From: an uncultured Alistipes sp.
GTDB taxonomy: Bacteria > Bacteroidota > Bacteroidia > Bacteroidales > Rikenellaceae
Assembly (NCBI GenBank): GCA_947591475.1
Contig: CANQDE010000003.1
Location: 1-64,000, forward strand
Reading direction: 5' to 3'
Length of the DNA: 64,000 nucleotides
Below are positions 25,944-35,159 of the stretch, piece after piece. The stretch's first letter is position 1. The number at the start of each line of letters is the position of its first letter. A model generated the notes under the pieces. That model was not told where the DNA came from and ran no database searches. It saw only the letters and a program-made list of their open reading frames with translations. The position numbers and the translations under genes were made by a program.

Positions 25944-26633
25944 TCAGTTCATAAATAATCGTCCGGTGCCTTTCTCGTGCAGGGAGGCCAGCAGGTCGAT
26001 CTGGGGCGTGAAGGCATACATATCTTCCGGTTCCAGGTCGGACGCTTCCGCTGCAAGGTCGCCGATTCGTCGAGCGAGGTCGGCCAGTATCCGCTGCGTG
26101 TCGATGTGCGATACCCGCACGCAGCGCAGGGCGGCATTCAGTACGCGGTTCGCCGCTCCGTAGAGAATCGTTGCAAAGAGCGCTTCGTCCGACAGTCCGC
26201 ATACAGCGTACAGCAGCCCCTGCGCGACCGGACAGCAGCCGGGCGTCCGTTCCGCGCGGACATCTGCGTGCCATTGCTTCAGCATCGGGTCGTCGAAGAG
26301 CGTCGCCGCCAATTCGGTCAGCTTGCGGCCCGTGCGGCGTTGCATCTTGCGGGCTTCGTCGTTGAGCTTGGTGCGCAGCAGCGCGCCGTCCGCTTCGAGA
26401 ACGGCCGGATAGTCGCCGCGCAGTGCACCGTGCGCCGCGTGCAGAGCGGCTACGGCATCGGTGTGCGCCGTGCGGCGGACGATCGCATCGGTGTAGTCGG
26501 CCAGCGTCTCCGCATCGGCAACCAGCCCTTCGGCGACGGCCGTTTCGAGGCCGTCCGAGAAGGCGAAGCTGCCGATGGGAAAGGCTGAATCGGCGAACTG
26601 CAACAGCTGCATGAACCGCATCGGGTCGTTCAT
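25944..26633 (-). CDS. ureF: Urease accessory protein UreF
   Basis: A 229-residue UreF from the ATG at 26633, overlapping the ureE stop by 4 bp. Family features are MQLLQFADSAFPIGSFAFSDGLE at the N-terminus, LNDEARKMQRRTGRKL in the middle and the C-terminal all-helical end. UreF joins UreD and UreG on apo-urease and gates nickel delivery. The frame runs open upstream through ureE, but only the last 229 residues match UreF. Confidence 0.93.
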   Translation of the reverse strand: MNDPMRFMQLLQFADSAFPIGSFAFSDGLETAVAEGLVADAETLADYTDAIVRRTAHTDAVAALHAAHGALRGDYPAVLEADGALLRTKLNDEARKMQRRTGRKLTELAATLFDDPMLKQWHADVRAERTPGCCPVAQGLLYAVCGLSDEALFATILYGAANRVLNAALRCVRVSHIDTQRILADLARRIGDLAAEASDLEPEDMYAFTPQIDLLASLHEKGTGRLFMN

Positions 26634-27217
26634 AACGCTTCCGGCACCGGTTCGTGATGAGGGTGGTGGTGATGTTCGGCGCACTCCGGATTCGTGCCGC
26701 CGAACAGGCGGCGAATCTCGTGGGGTGCGAGGTAGGGAATCACCTCGGCGCCGGGTTGGAACGTGCAGACGACCCCTTCTAACCGATGGGTATTCATGAC
26801 GCTCTCCATCACTTTGCGATCGACCGTCAGCGGAACATAGACTTTCGTCCCTTTCACCACGGCGGGCCAGTGCTGGTTGCCGATGGCGTGGCCCAGTTCG
26901 ACGGCCGTGTGCAGCAGCTCGTCGGTCGGCGAGCCGGCCAGCGCCGAAAGATCGGCGACCAGCACGTCGTTGAGCCGGATGCGGAACGCGACGATGCGGC
27001 GATTCAGCGCGTCGTGGGCCAGAATGTCGCCGTCGGCCAGCTGCACGTGGCGTTTGAGCGCCACGGCGTATTCGTCGCCCGTTTCGCTGCGCACGACGAA
27101 CCGGCTTTTCTGCGCCGTCCATTGGTCGAGTTCGATGTACTCCACGCGGTCGGTCGCTGTGCGGCCGACCCATTGCGGATCGTGGAGGTTGCCGATGATT
27201 TCCGAATAGATTTGCAT
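26630..27217 (-). CDS. ureE: Urease accessory protein UreE, nickel chaperone
   Basis: A 195-residue UreE. The N-terminal peptide-binding domain is followed by the metal domain with ELGHAIGNQHWPAVVKGTKVYVPL, which contains the conserved His of the dimer nickel site. The tail is His-rich (ECAEHHHHPHHEP), another nickel store. It hands nickel to UreG. It overlaps ureF by 4 bp. The start ATG sits in CTTAATAAAAATGC, an AT-rich block seen at other starts in this window. ureC ends 50 bp upstream. Confidence 0.95.
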   Translation of the reverse strand: MQIYSEIIGNLHDPQWVGRTATDRVEYIELDQWTAQKSRFVVRSETGDEYAVALKRHVQLADGDILAHDALNRRIVAFRIRLNDVLVADLSALAGSPTDELLHTAVELGHAIGNQHWPAVVKGTKVYVPLTVDRKVMESVMNTHRLEGVVCTFQPGAEVIPYLAPHEIRRLFGGTNPECAEHHHHPHHEPVPEAL

Positions 27218-27266
27218 TTTTATTAAGAGGTAGGAATGCTAATACAGGTTTTGCGGGGAACGATTT

Positions 27267-28985
27267 TCAGCAGAACCAGTAAAGCTGGCTCAACGGGAAG
27301 CGTTCCGCCGGTTTGACGTATGCTTTCACGCCGTTGACCATCACGTCGAAGGTCTCCGCATCGACTTCGATGTGCGGTGTGCAGCCGTTGCGCACCATGT
27401 CGCGTTTGGTCAGCTGGCGCGTGCGGCGCACGGGTTTCACGATGCGTTCGAGTCCCAACCGTTCGCGGATGCCGCCGCTGCAGGCGGCCTCGGAGACGAA
27501 CGAAATGCAGGTCTTCGGCAGCGCCTGACCGAAAGCGCCGAACATCGGGCGATAGTAACAGGGTTGCGGCGTCGGAAGCGAAGCATTGGGGTCGCCCATG
27601 TTCGACCAGCTAATCATACCTCCCTTGATGACCATCTTCGGTTTGGCACCGAAGAACTGCGGCTCCCACAGCACCAAGTCGGCCACTTTACCCTTTTCGA
27701 CCGAACCGATGTAGTCCGACAGACCGAAGGCGATGGCCGGATTGATGGTGATTTTCGCCAAATAACGCAGTACGCGGAAATTGTCGTTGTCGTCGCTGTC
27801 GCCGTCGAGCCGACCGACGGCATCCTTCATGAACGAGGCCATCTGAATCGTGCGCATGAACGATTCGCCGATACGGCCCATGGCCTGCGAGTCGGACGAG
27901 ACCATCGACAGCACGCCCAGGTCGTGCAGCACGTTTTCGGCGGCCTGCGTTTCGGGGCGCACGCGGCTCTCGGCGAACGAAACGTCCGACGGAATCTTCG
28001 GATTGAGGTTGTGGCAGACCATAATCATGTCGAAGAGTTCGGCCTGCGAATTGACGCCGAAGGGCAGCGTGGGGTTGGTCGATGACGGAAGGACGTAAGG
28101 CATCGAGGCCACCTTCAGCAGGTCGGGCGCATGGCCGCCGCCCGCGCCTTCGGTGTGGTAGGTGTGGATGGTGCGGCCGTCGATTGCCGCGATGGTGTCT
28201 TCGACGTAACCGCCCTCGTTGAGCGTGTCGGTATGGATGGCGACCTGTACGTCGTAGCGGTCGGCGACATTCAGCGCGGCGCGGATGGCGGCCGGCGTGG
28301 AACCCCAGTCCTCGTGGATTTTCAATCCGCAGGCACCGGCTTCGAGCTGCTCCTCGATGGGCCGTTCGACCGAACAGTTGCCCTTGGCGCAAAGCCCGAT
28401 GTTGACGGGCAGCGATTCGATCGACTGCAGCATCTTCTCGATGTTCCAGCGGCCGGAGGTGATGGTCGTGCCGTTCGTGCCGTCGCTCGGGCCGATGCCG
28501 CCGCCGATGAGTGTCGTGATGCCGTTGCTCAAGCTGGCGTAGGCCTGCTGCGGCGAGATGAGATGGACGTGGCCGTCGATACCGGCCGCCGTCAGAATCA
28601 GGTGCTCGCCCGATATGGCATCGGTCGCGGCGCCCGTAACCAAATTGGGGTCGACGCCCTGCATGATGTTCGGATTGCCCGCCTTGCCGATTCCGGCGAT
28701 CTTGCCGTCCTTGATGCCGACGTCGGCCTTCACGACGCCCACGATCGGATCGAGGACCGTTACGTTGGTGATGACCAAGTCGAGCGAACCCTCTTTCGAG
28801 TCCATCGTATTGGCCAGCCCCATGCCGTCGCGCAGCGTCTTGCCGCCGCCGTAAATCACTTCGTCTCCGTATCCGCGGAGATCCTTTTCGATTTCGATGT
28901 ACAGATTGGTGTCGCCCAACCGGATTTTGTCCCCCGTAGTCGGGCCGAACAGATTGTTGTTTTCCTGACGTGTGATTGTTGCCAT
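27267..28985 (-). CDS. ureC: Urease alpha subunit
   Basis: A 572-residue catalytic subunit, the usual length. All metal and active-site residues are visible: His139 and His141 in [11 protein letters not shown], the carbamylated Lys222 in GLKIHEDWG, His251 in [12 protein letters not shown], His277 in [16 protein letters not shown], His325 in MVCHNLNP (flap region), and Asp365 in [11 protein letters not shown]. It hydrolyses urea to ammonia and carbamate in the cytoplasm. The ATG at 28985 (MATITRQEN) is chosen; a longer frame to 29111 would overlap ureB. It lies 13 bp after ureB. Confidence 0.98.
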   Translation of the reverse strand: MATITRQENNNLFGPTTGDKIRLGDTNLYIEIEKDLRGYGDEVIYGGGKTLRDGMGLANTMDSKEGSLDLVITNVTVLDPIVGVVKADVGIKDGKIAGIGKAGNPNIMQGVDPNLVTGAATDAISGEHLILTAAGIDGHVHLISPQQAYASLSNGITTLIGGGIGPSDGTNGTTITSGRWNIEKMLQSIESLPVNIGLCAKGNCSVERPIEEQLEAGACGLKIHEDWGSTPAAIRAALNVADRYDVQVAIHTDTLNEGGYVEDTIAAIDGRTIHTYHTEGAGGGHAPDLLKVASMPYVLPSSTNPTLPFGVNSQAELFDMIMVCHNLNPKIPSDVSFAESRVRPETQAAENVLHDLGVLSMVSSDSQAMGRIGESFMRTIQMASFMKDAVGRLDGDSDDNDNFRVLRYLAKITINPAIAFGLSDYIGSVEKGKVADLVLWEPQFFGAKPKMVIKGGMISWSNMGDPNASLPTPQPCYYRPMFGAFGQALPKTCISFVSEAACSGGIRERLGLERIVKPVRRTRQLTKRDMVRNGCTPHIEVDAETFDVMVNGVKAYVKPAERFPLSQLYWFC

Positions 28986-28998
28986 GATGTAGGGTCGT

Positions 28999-29499
28999 TT
29001 ATTGGTTGTCGGATGCGGGTTTTTCGGTGAATTTGAATCCGGAGCGCCGCATCTTCTGCAACGCCCGCGTGCGGGCCGGATAGTAGGCCGGCGTCTCTTC
29101 GTCGCCCGCATAGCCCATGACCAACCCGTTGAAACCGATGATGCGCCGTTTGCCCGAATAGGCCACGACCTCCACCTCTTTCTGGTCGCCGGGCTCGAAC
29201 CGGACGGCCGTCGTAGCCGGAATGTTCAGATGACAGCCGAATGCGTCGTCGCGGTCGAACTCGAGATAGCGGTTGACTTCGAAAAAGTGGAAGTGCGACC
29301 CGATCTGAATGGGCCGGTCGCCCGTGTTGCGGACGGTCAGATGGACGGTTTTGCGCCCTTCGTTGTAGGCGATGGGCTCCGAGCTCAGCACGACGCCGCC
29401 CACGGGGACGGCCTCTGCGGGTTGGAACCCGGGTCGGTTCGGATAAAGGCTCGCCGGCTGCGAAGCGTCGTTCGCAGGGTGTTGATTCGTTGTTTCCAT
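28999..29499 (-). CDS. ureB: Urease beta subunit
   Basis: A 166-residue beta subunit. The core (about 30-130) matches Ure[58 protein letters not shown] and [12 protein letters not shown]. The protein is longer than the usual 100-110 residues because of an extra N-terminal 30 residues and a C-terminal 30-residue basic tail ([15 protein letters not shown]). It is a structural partner of UreC and UreA in the urease trimer. It lies 34 bp after ureA and 13 bp before ureC. Confidence 0.95.
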   Translation of the reverse strand: METTNQHPANDASQPASLYPNRPGFQPAEAVPVGGVVLSSEPIAYNEGRKTVHLTVRNTGDRPIQIGSHFHFFEVNRYLEFDRDDAFGCHLNIPATTAVRFEPGDQKEVEVVAYSGKRRIIGFNGLVMGYAGDEETPAYYPARTRALQKMRRSGFKFTEKPASDNQ

Positions 29500-29533
29500 G
29501 ATTGCAAAAGGAATAAGTGTGAATGCGAAGGCG

Positions 29534-29836
29534 TTATTTGATCGGCTGGTGGATGCTCACCAAGCGGGAGCCGTCGGTGAAGACGGCCTCGACCTGCAGC
29601 AGGCCGATCATGTCGGCGACACCCTCCATCACGTCGTTTTTCGTCAGTACGTTGGCCGCCTCCTTCATGACGGTCTCGACGGTTTTTCCTTCACGGGCCC
29701 CCTCCAATGCCGTGGAGGTGATGTAGGCCACGGCTTCCGGATAATTGAGTTTCAGCCCCTTTTTCATGCGGCGTTCGGCGATCGAGCCGAGCGATAGCAG
29801 CATCAGCTTGTCGATCTCTTTTGGTGTCAAATGCAT
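29534..29836 (-). CDS. ureA: Urease gamma subunit
   Basis: A 100-residue gamma subunit from the ATG at 29836, the exact family length, beginning [23 protein letters not shown]. Other family stretches are [23 protein letters not shown] region pieces and [17 protein letters not shown]. It is the first gene of ureABCEFGD. No clear TAnnTTTG box was found upstream; the gap to divergent crcB is 207 bp. Confidence 0.97.
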   Translation of the reverse strand: MHLTPKEIDKLMLLSLGSIAERRMKKGLKLNYPEAVAYITSTALEGAREGKTVETVMKEAANVLTKNDVMEGVADMIGLLQVEAVFTDGSRLVSIHQPIK

Positions 29837-29998
29837 AACGGTGTAAGATTTATTCGGTTGGCGGGCGAAGGCGGTTCGTGCTTCGGCGAAACGGTGCGGC
29901 CCGACGGGAGCGAAGTCGGGCAAAGAGTGTGCCACACGAAAAGAGACTGCACGTGCCGTTGTGGTATGCGATTTGAAGCAGCCGAACGAAAAACGGTG

Positions 29999-30006
29999 TA
30001 TCTTTG
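29999..30006 (+). promoter_or_regulatory. -7 box for crcB
   Basis: TATCTTTG, 37 bp before the ATG at 30044. The short leader shows no fluoride-riboswitch-like fold. Confidence 0.5.
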
Positions 30007-30043
30007 CGACACCTTAATTGCAACGAAACCAAGATTCAGACGT

Positions 30044-30421
30044 ATGTTCAAAGCGATGCTTATTGCAGGTCTGGGCGGATTCATCGGCACCTGCCTGCGT
30101 TTTCTGACGGGCAAATTCGCCCATTACCTCTGTAATTCGGCCTTTCCGTGGGGTACGTTCACGGTCAATGTCGTGGGGAGCTTCTTGATCGGCATCTTCT
30201 TCGGCATGGCCGAGAAAACCCACTTGATCTCTTCGTCGATGAACGTCTTTCTGATTACGGGATTCTGCGGCGGATTCACTACTTTTTCGTCTTTCTCCGA
30301 CGATCTGTTTCTGTTATTGCAGCAGAAACACGGGCTCTATTTCGGACTGTACGTCGTTTTGAGCCTGTTGCTCGGCTTGGCGATGGTCTGGTTAGGGCGC
30401 TCGTTGGTCAAGGCGGCGTAA
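30044..30421 (+). CDS. crcB: Fluoride efflux channel CrcB/Fluc
   Basis: A 125-residue membrane protein of the CrcB/Fluc family. Family motifs are GGFIGTCLRF near the N-terminus, FPWGTFTVNVVGSFLIGIFFG (the Asn of the pore) and ITGFCGGFTTFSSFSDD (the Phe-box and sodium-site region). Four hydrophobic segments fit the family. The protein forms a double-barrelled channel that lets fluoride leave the cell. It is divergent from ureA and convergent with the ferredoxin, with a strong hairpin in between. Confidence 0.94.
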   Translation: MFKAMLIAGLGGFIGTCLRFLTGKFAHYLCNSAFPWGTFTVNVVGSFLIGIFFGMAEKTHLISSSMNVFLITGFCGGFTTFSSFSDDLFLLLQQKHGLYFGLYVVLSLLLGLAMVWLGRSLVKAA

Positions 30422-30436
30422 GGTGTTGGCAACAAC

Positions 30437-30476
30437 GCAAGAGCGCATCCGACCTTCGGGTCGGATGCGCTCTTGC
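30437..30476. terminator. Convergent hairpin between crcB and ferredoxin
   Basis: A perfect 18-bp inverted repeat (GCAAGAGCGCATCCGACC and its complement) with a TTCG loop. No long T-run follows, but its place between convergent genes fits a two-way terminator. Confidence 0.8.
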
Positions 30477-30495
30477 GTATCGCGTCGGAGTGCGT

Positions 30496-30663
30496 TTACT
30501 CGGCGACGATCGCTTCGCTCGGGCATACGCCGGCGCAGGTGCCGCAGTCGATGCACTTGTCGGGGTCGATGACGTAGATGTCGCCTGCCGAGATCGCTTC
30601 TACCGGGCATTCGCCGATGCAGGTACCGCATGCAACGCACGAATCAGTAATTTTGTGTGCCAT
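30496..30663 (-). CDS. 2[4Fe-4S] ferredoxin
   Basis: A 55-residue clostridial-type ferredoxin starting MAHKITDSCVACGTCIGECP. It has two CxxCxxCxxxCP motifs (CVACGTCIGECP and CIDCGTCAGVCP), so it carries two [4Fe-4S] clusters. It serves as a low-potential electron carrier in the cytoplasm. It is a single gene with its own promoter at 30701-30694. A longer frame with 11 extra residues is rejected because it would start upstream of the likely transcription start. Confidence 0.96.
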   Translation of the reverse strand: MAHKITDSCVACGTCIGECPVEAISAGDIYVIDPDKCIDCGTCAGVCPSEAIVAE

Positions 30664-30693
30664 GTTTGTTTGTGTTTTTGGTGTGTATAAATA

Positions 30694-30734
30694 CAAAGAT
30701 AGAAAATGTCGGACGAAAATGCAAATTTATTTGC
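30694..30734 (-). promoter_or_regulatory. Ferredoxin promoter with palindrome
   Basis: On the minus strand TATCTTTG (30701-30694) has the palindrome GCAAATTTATTTGC (30721-30734) about 20 bp upstream, which also supplies the TTTG box. This is the same layout as at 34032-34074. Confidence 0.65.
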
Positions 30735-30785
30735 CGTTCTGCCCAAGCACCCGGGCTTCTACGAATCGAAGCTCGGGGCGGGACG

Positions 30786-32057
30786 TTATTTAATCATATC
30801 GAATCCCGTGTAGGGAACCAGCACTTCGGGAATGCGGATTCCTTCGGGGGTCTGGAAGTTTTCGAGCAGGGCGGCCACGATGCGCGGCAGGGCCAGCGAC
30901 GAGCCGTTGAGTGTATGGGCCAGCTGCGTTTTCTTGTCTGCATCGCGGTAGCGCAGTTTCAGCCGGTTGGCCTGGAACGACTCGAAATTCGACACCGACG
31001 AAACTTCCAACCAGCGTTTCTGGGCTTCGGAATAGACCTCGAAATCGTAGGTAAGCGCCGATGTGAACGACATATCGCCGCCGCAGAGCCGCAGGATGCG
31101 ATAGGGCAGTCCGAGCGACTGGACGAGCCCTTCGACATGGGCGACCATGCCGTCGAGCGCCTCGTATGAACGGTCGGGCAGGCTCAACTGGACGATCTCC
31201 ACCTTGTCGAACTGGTGCAGCCGGTTCAGTCCGCGCACGTCCTTGCCGTAGGAACCGGCCTCGCGGCGGAAGCAGGGCGTATAGGCGGTCATTTTCACCG
31301 GAAAATCTTTTTCGTCCAAAATGACGTCGCGATAGATATTCGTTACGGGCACTTCGGCCGTCGGTACCAAATAGAAATTGTCCACCGTCGCGTGGTACAT
31401 CTGCCCCTCCTTGTCGGGAAGTTGGCCGGTGCCGAATCCCGACGCTTCGTTGACCATCACGGGCGGTTCCACCTCTTGATAGCCGGCCCGCGTGTTGTAG
31501 TCGAGGAAGTAGTTGATGAGCGCGCGTTGCAGGCGGGCGCCTTTGCCCTTATAGACGGGGAATCCGGCTCCGGTGAGTTTCACGCCGAGGTCGAAGTCGA
31601 TGATGTCGTATTTGCGGGCCAACTCCCAGTGGGGCAGCGCATCGTCGGTGAGCGGCGTGTAGTTCTCCACGAGCTTCACCACGAGGTTGTCCGCTGCGGT
31701 CTTGCCTTCGGGTACGATGTCGGCCGGAAAGTTGGGCAGTGCCACGAGGGTGCATTGCAGCTCCTCCTGCACGGCGGTCGATTCGTTTTGCAGACGGGCC
31801 GACTTCTCTTTGAGATCGGCGACGAAATGTTTGTGTTGTTCGGCCTCTTCGCGTTTGCCTTGGCCCATCAGAGCGCCGATCTCCTTGGCTGCTTTGTTCT
31901 GGGCGGCCAGCGTGTCGTCCAATTCGGCCTGAATGGCCTTGCGGCGGTCGTCCAACGTAAGGATTTTCTCGATGGCGGGCGCTGCGTCGACGCCTTTCTT
32001 GGCCAGCTTGCGGACGGCGGCCTCCCGATCATCGCGGATTTGCTTGATTGTAAGCAT
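30786..32057 (-). CDS. serS: Serine--tRNA ligase
   Basis: A 423-residue class II seryl-tRNA synthetase. The N-terminal coiled-coil arm spans about residues 25-105 (DDRRKAIQAELDDTLAAQNK). Class II motif 2 is TPCFRREAGSYGKDVRGLNRLHQF and motif 3 is HTLNGSSLALPRIVAALLE. It charges tRNA-Ser. The ATG at 32057 (MLTIKQIRDD) is the family start; a TATTTTTG box lies at 32104-32097. The gene is divergent from the U32 peptidase gene. Confidence 0.97.
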   Translation of the reverse strand: MLTIKQIRDDREAAVRKLAKKGVDAAPAIEKILTLDDRRKAIQAELDDTLAAQNKAAKEIGALMGQGKREEAEQHKHFVADLKEKSARLQNESTAVQEELQCTLVALPNFPADIVPEGKTAADNLVVKLVENYTPLTDDALPHWELARKYDIIDFDLGVKLTGAGFPVYKGKGARLQRALINYFLDYNTRAGYQEVEPPVMVNEASGFGTGQLPDKEGQMYHATVDNFYLVPTAEVPVTNIYRDVILDEKDFPVKMTAYTPCFRREAGSYGKDVRGLNRLHQFDKVEIVQLSLPDRSYEALDGMVAHVEGLVQSLGLPYRILRLCGGDMSFTSALTYDFEVYSEAQKRWLEVSSVSNFESFQANRLKLRYRDADKKTQLAHTLNGSSLALPRIVAALLENFQTPEGIRIPEVLVPYTGFDMIK

Positions 32058-32096
32058 GGTTCTTTCGTGAATTTGAATTTGTCGGAATCCGACGTG

Positions 32097-32135
32097 CAAA
32101 AATACAAAACAAATCGAGAAAAATCGGTATTTTTG
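32097..32135. promoter_or_regulatory. Divergent promoter pair, serS and U32 peptidase
   Basis: Two TATTTTTG boxes point away from each other: 32104-32097 on the minus strand for serS and 32128-32135 on the plus strand for the peptidase gene (ATG at 32156). Confidence 0.5.
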
Positions 32136-32155
32136 TCCGAAATGTTCCGCACAGC

Positions 32156-33985
32156 ATGAAATCCGTCGAGTTGCTCGCTCCTGCCCGAGATTACGTTTCG
32201 GCCGTCGCTGCGGTCGATTACGGGGCCGATGCCGTCTACATCGGCGGCGCCCGCTTCGGCGCTCGTCAGGCGGCCGGCAATTCGGCCGACGAAATCGCCC
32301 GCGTCGTCGATTATGCCCATCGTTACGGCGTGCGGGTTCATGCCACGCTCAACACCTTATTGCTCGACAGCGAATTGGCCGACGCCGAGGCACAGGCCCG
32401 CGAACTGATTGCCGCCGGTGTCGATGCGTTGATCGTGCAGGACATGGCGCTGCGGCGGATGAATCTGCCGGTCGAGTTGCATGCTTCGACCCAGATGTAC
32501 AACCGGACGCCCGAGGGGGCGCGCTTTCTGGCCGAAGCGGGATTCGCGCGAATCATTCTGGAGCGGGCGCTTTCGTTGGAGGAGATTCGGGCCATCTGCG
32601 CAGCGACGACGGCCGAAGTCGAATGTTTCGTCCACGGTGCGATTTGCGTCGGTTACAGCGGACGCTGCTTTCTGTCGCGGTCGATTTCCGCGCGCAGCGG
32701 CAATCGCGGTGCGTGCAGCCAACCGTGCCGCCAGACGTGGGACCTGACCGACGGTCGCGGACATCGTTACATCGCTGGAAAACACCTGCTTTCGGTGCGC
32801 GATTTGAATCTTTCGGGCCGGCTCGGCGAGTTGTTGGATGCGGGCGTTACGTCGTTCAAAATCGAGGGGCGGCTGAAAGATACGGGATACATCAAAAACG
32901 TGGTCGCTTACTACCGGCGGGCGGTCGACGAGGCTTTGGCCGCGCGGCCGCATTTGCGGCGTTCGTCGGTGGGGGAGAGCCTGCCCGATTTCACGCCCGA
33001 CCCGGCCAAGAGCTTCACGCGGGGCGAATCGACTTGGTTTTTCGACGGACGACGGGCGGGGGTCGCGTCGTTCGATACGCCGAAATCGGTGGGCGAGCCG
33101 TTGGGACGGGTCGCGCAGGTGTTGCGCGACGGATTCCGGCTCGACGGCGCATCGCCGTCGGCCGAATCGCTTGCGGCGGGCGACGGCCTCTGTTTCGTAA
33201 CGGCCGAGGGGTCGTTCGGAACGAACGTCAATGCCGTCGTCGGCGACGTCGTTCGTCCCAATCGGATGGAGGGCATCGCGGTCGGTGCGGCGGTCTATCG
33301 GAATTTCGATTTGCGCTTCAACCGCTTGTTAGAGCGCAGCCGGACGCGGCGCGTCATTCCGGCGACCGCGACGGTCGAGCTCACGCAATCGGGCATCCGT
33401 TTCACCTGCACCGATTGCGAGGGTGTAACCGCCTGCGCCGAACGGTCGATAACGCTCGAACCGGCCAAAAATCCCGAAGCCAACCGTGCGGCCCTCCGGA
33501 CGCAGGCAGCCCGAAGCGGCGATACGATTTTCGCTGTGCGCGACGTCGAGGTCTCGGGTGCGGAGTGGTTCGTTCCGGCATCGGCGATGGCCGGATTGCG
33601 CCGCCGGACGCTCGATGAATTGTTGCAGGCGCGGCTTGCGCGGCCCTTGCCTCACCGCATCTTGCCCGACAATCCGGCGGCCCGTTATCCGTCGGAACGG
33701 ATGGAGGCGGACGAAAATGTTACCAATCGTTTGGCCGAAGCCTTCTATCGCGCCCACGGCGTGCGGGAGATCGCTGCGCCATTGGAGTTCGCTTCGACGA
33801 CCGCAGGCCATTGCGTGATGCGGTCGGCCTATTGCCTCCGGCGTGAATTAGGGCAATGTCTGAAAGAGCATCCGACGCTTCGCGGCGACCTGTACTTGGA
33901 ACACGGAGCCTTCCGCTACCGGCTCGATTTCGATTGCCGCCGTTGCGAGATGGCGTTGATCGACTGCCGGTCGATGAAAAAATAA
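32156..33985 (+). CDS. Peptidase U32-family protein (RlhA/TrhP-like)
   Basis: A 609-residue U32-family protein. The N-terminal catalytic domain begins VELLAPARDYVSAVAAVDYGADAVYIGG. The family signature region is ECFVHGAICVGYSGRCFLSR, followed by a Cys pair in RGACSQPCRQ and KHLLSVRDLNLSGRLGELLDAGVTSFKIEGRLKD. The C-terminal half resembles the extension found in long U32 proteins. Family members such as RlhA and TrhP add hydroxyl groups to rRNA or tRNA rather than cleave proteins; which job this one has is not clear. Two more Cys pairs near the C-terminus (CTDC, CRRC) could bind metal or Fe-S. Confidence 0.9.
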   Translation: MKSVELLAPARDYVSAVAAVDYGADAVYIGGARFGARQAAGNSADEIARVVDYAHRYGVRVHATLNTLLLDSELADAEAQARELIAAGVDALIVQDMALRRMNLPVELHASTQMYNRTPEGARFLAEAGFARIILERALSLEEIRAICAATTAEVECFVHGAICVGYSGRCFLSRSISARSGNRGACSQPCRQTWDLTDGRGHRYIAGKHLLSVRDLNLSGRLGELLDAGVTSFKIEGRLKDTGYIKNVVAYYRRAVDEALAARPHLRRSSVGESLPDFTPDPAKSFTRGESTWFFDGRRAGVASFDTPKSVGEPLGRVAQVLRDGFRLDGASPSAESLAAGDGLCFVTAEGSFGTNVNAVVGDVVRPNRMEGIAVGAAVYRNFDLRFNRLLERSRTRRVIPATATVELTQSGIRFTCTDCEGVTACAERSITLEPAKNPEANRAALRTQAARSGDTIFAVRDVEVSGAEWFVPASAMAGLRRRTLDELLQARLARPLPHRILPDNPAARYPSERMEADENVTNRLAEAFYRAHGVREIAAPLEFASTTAGHCVMRSAYCLRRELGQCLKEHPTLRGDLYLEHGAFRYRLDFDCRRCEMALIDCRSMKK

Positions 33986-34031
33986 ATCGTACCTTTGGCT
34001 ACGCCGAAGATACTGCGCCTCGGCAAAAAAT

Positions 34032-34074
34032 GCAAACAAGTTTGCTCTTTTGCGCTCGGCTTTTCGTATCTTTG
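34032..34074 (+). promoter_or_regulatory. Promoter with palindrome for the methyltransferase gene
   Basis: Palindrome GCAAACAAGTTTGC (34032-34045), the block GCGCTCGGCTTTTCG, then TATCTTTG (34067-34074), 27 bp before the ATG at 34102. Nearly identical to the reverse copy at 82-140. Confidence 0.65.
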
Positions 34075-34101
34075 TATTATTGACAATCTTGTGCAATCGC
34101 C

Positions 34102-34974
34102 ATGCAGCAGCAACTGACCCCCGATTTCGGCGACTACGAATTGATCGACTCGGGCGACTTCGAAAAATTGGAGCGTTTCGGCCCGTATGTAACGCGGCGG
34201 CCCGAACCGCAGGCCATCTGGCATCCGACGCTGCCCGAAGCGGAATGGCTGCGGGCCGATGCGTCGTTCCTGCGCGATGCCCGCAGCGACGAACGGGGCG
34301 AATGGCGCCTGCGGCCGCAGATGCCCGACCGTTGGACGGTCGATTACCGTTATCGCGGTATGCGGTTGCGTATGCGGCTGGGGTTGACGTCGTTCAAGCA
34401 CGTGGGCTTGTTTCCGGAGCAGGCGGCCAACTGGAATTTTATTTATGACCGCTGTTTGCAACTCGGGGCCGGTGCGAAGGTGCTGAACCTCTTTGCCTAT
34501 ACGGGCGGTGCGACGTTGGCGGCCCGTGCGGCCGGTGCCGAGACGACGCATGTCGATTCGGTGAAACAGGTGGTCTCGTGGGCGCGCGAGAACATGGAGC
34601 AGAGCGGGTTGGACGGCGTGCGTTGGATCGTGGACGATGCCTTGAAGTTCGTGCGGCGCGAGGTGCGGCGCGGCTGCCGCTATCGGGGAATTCTGCTCGA
34701 TCCGCCGGCCTACGGACGGGGTGCGAACGGTGAAAAGTGGATTTTGGAGGAGAACATCGGCGAAATGCTCGCTTGCTGTGCGCAGTTGCTGGAACCCGAA
34801 GGGGCCTTTTTCGTGTTGAATCTCTATTCGATGGGTTTGTCATCGACGTTGGCCCGTACAGCCGTGCGGCAGGCGTTCGGCGTGCCCCGCGAGGAGCAGT
34901 GGGGCGAATTGTGTTTCACCGATCGGGGTGGCAAGGAGCTACCCTTAGGAACCTACTATCGGTTTACCCGTTGA
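34102..34974 (+). CDS. Class I SAM-dependent methyltransferase
   Basis: A 290-residue methyltransferase. The SAM loop is VLNLFAYTGGATLAARAAGA near residue 130 and the catalytic loop is YRGILLDPPAYGRG near 195. The first 100 residues match the region before the methylase domain in RlmI-like enzymes but lack a PUA domain. It resembles the second half of the 17417 gene product and probably methylates rRNA, which is inference. The substrate is unknown. It has its own promoter and a tandem hairpin region follows its stop. Confidence 0.88.
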   Translation: MQQQLTPDFGDYELIDSGDFEKLERFGPYVTRRPEPQAIWHPTLPEAEWLRADASFLRDARSDERGEWRLRPQMPDRWTVDYRYRGMRLRMRLGLTSFKHVGLFPEQAANWNFIYDRCLQLGAGAKVLNLFAYTGGATLAARAAGAETTHVDSVKQVVSWARENMEQSGLDGVRWIVDDALKFVRREVRRGCRYRGILLDPPAYGRGANGEKWILEENIGEMLACCAQLLEPEGAFFVLNLYSMGLSSTLARTAVRQAFGVPREEQWGELCFTDRGGKELPLGTYYRFTR

Positions 34975-35019
34975 ATGGGGCGCCTGTCTTTTTTAAGGTT
35001 GTAATCCGTACCGGTTAAT

Positions 35020-35053
35020 AAAAAAGTACCTTTGCTGCCAAAGGTACTTTTTT
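35020..35053. terminator. Perfect hairpin with T-run
   Basis: AAAAAAGTACCTTT, a 6-nt loop, AAAGGTACTTTTTT, a 14-bp perfect stem 46 bp past the methyltransferase stop. It reads as a terminator on either strand. The left arm contains TACCTTTG, which could also be a -7 box. Confidence 0.7.
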
Positions 35054-35055
35054 AT

Positions 35056-35139
35056 AAGCGTGGGGCTGTTCTTATTGAAGTTTTTGGGTATCCTACGACC
35101 TGTGCTTATTGAATAAGTTTTTGGCACCACGCTTTTTTT
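35056..35139 (+). other. Second hairpin region, possible small RNA
   Basis: AAGCGTGG (35056-35063) pairs with CCACGCTT (35127-35134), followed by a run of seven T. Between them the words CTTATTGAAGTTTTTGG and CTTATTGAATAAGTTTTTGG form a direct repeat. It could be a second terminator or the end of a roughly 110-nt RNA started at the TACCTTTG of the first hairpin. Confidence 0.4.
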
Positions 35140-35159
35140 GTAAACATCCGTCTTATTAT

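Noticed and set aside
30007..30043. Fluoride riboswitch before crcB
   Set aside because: The leader is about 37 nt and lacks the conserved pseudoknot words.
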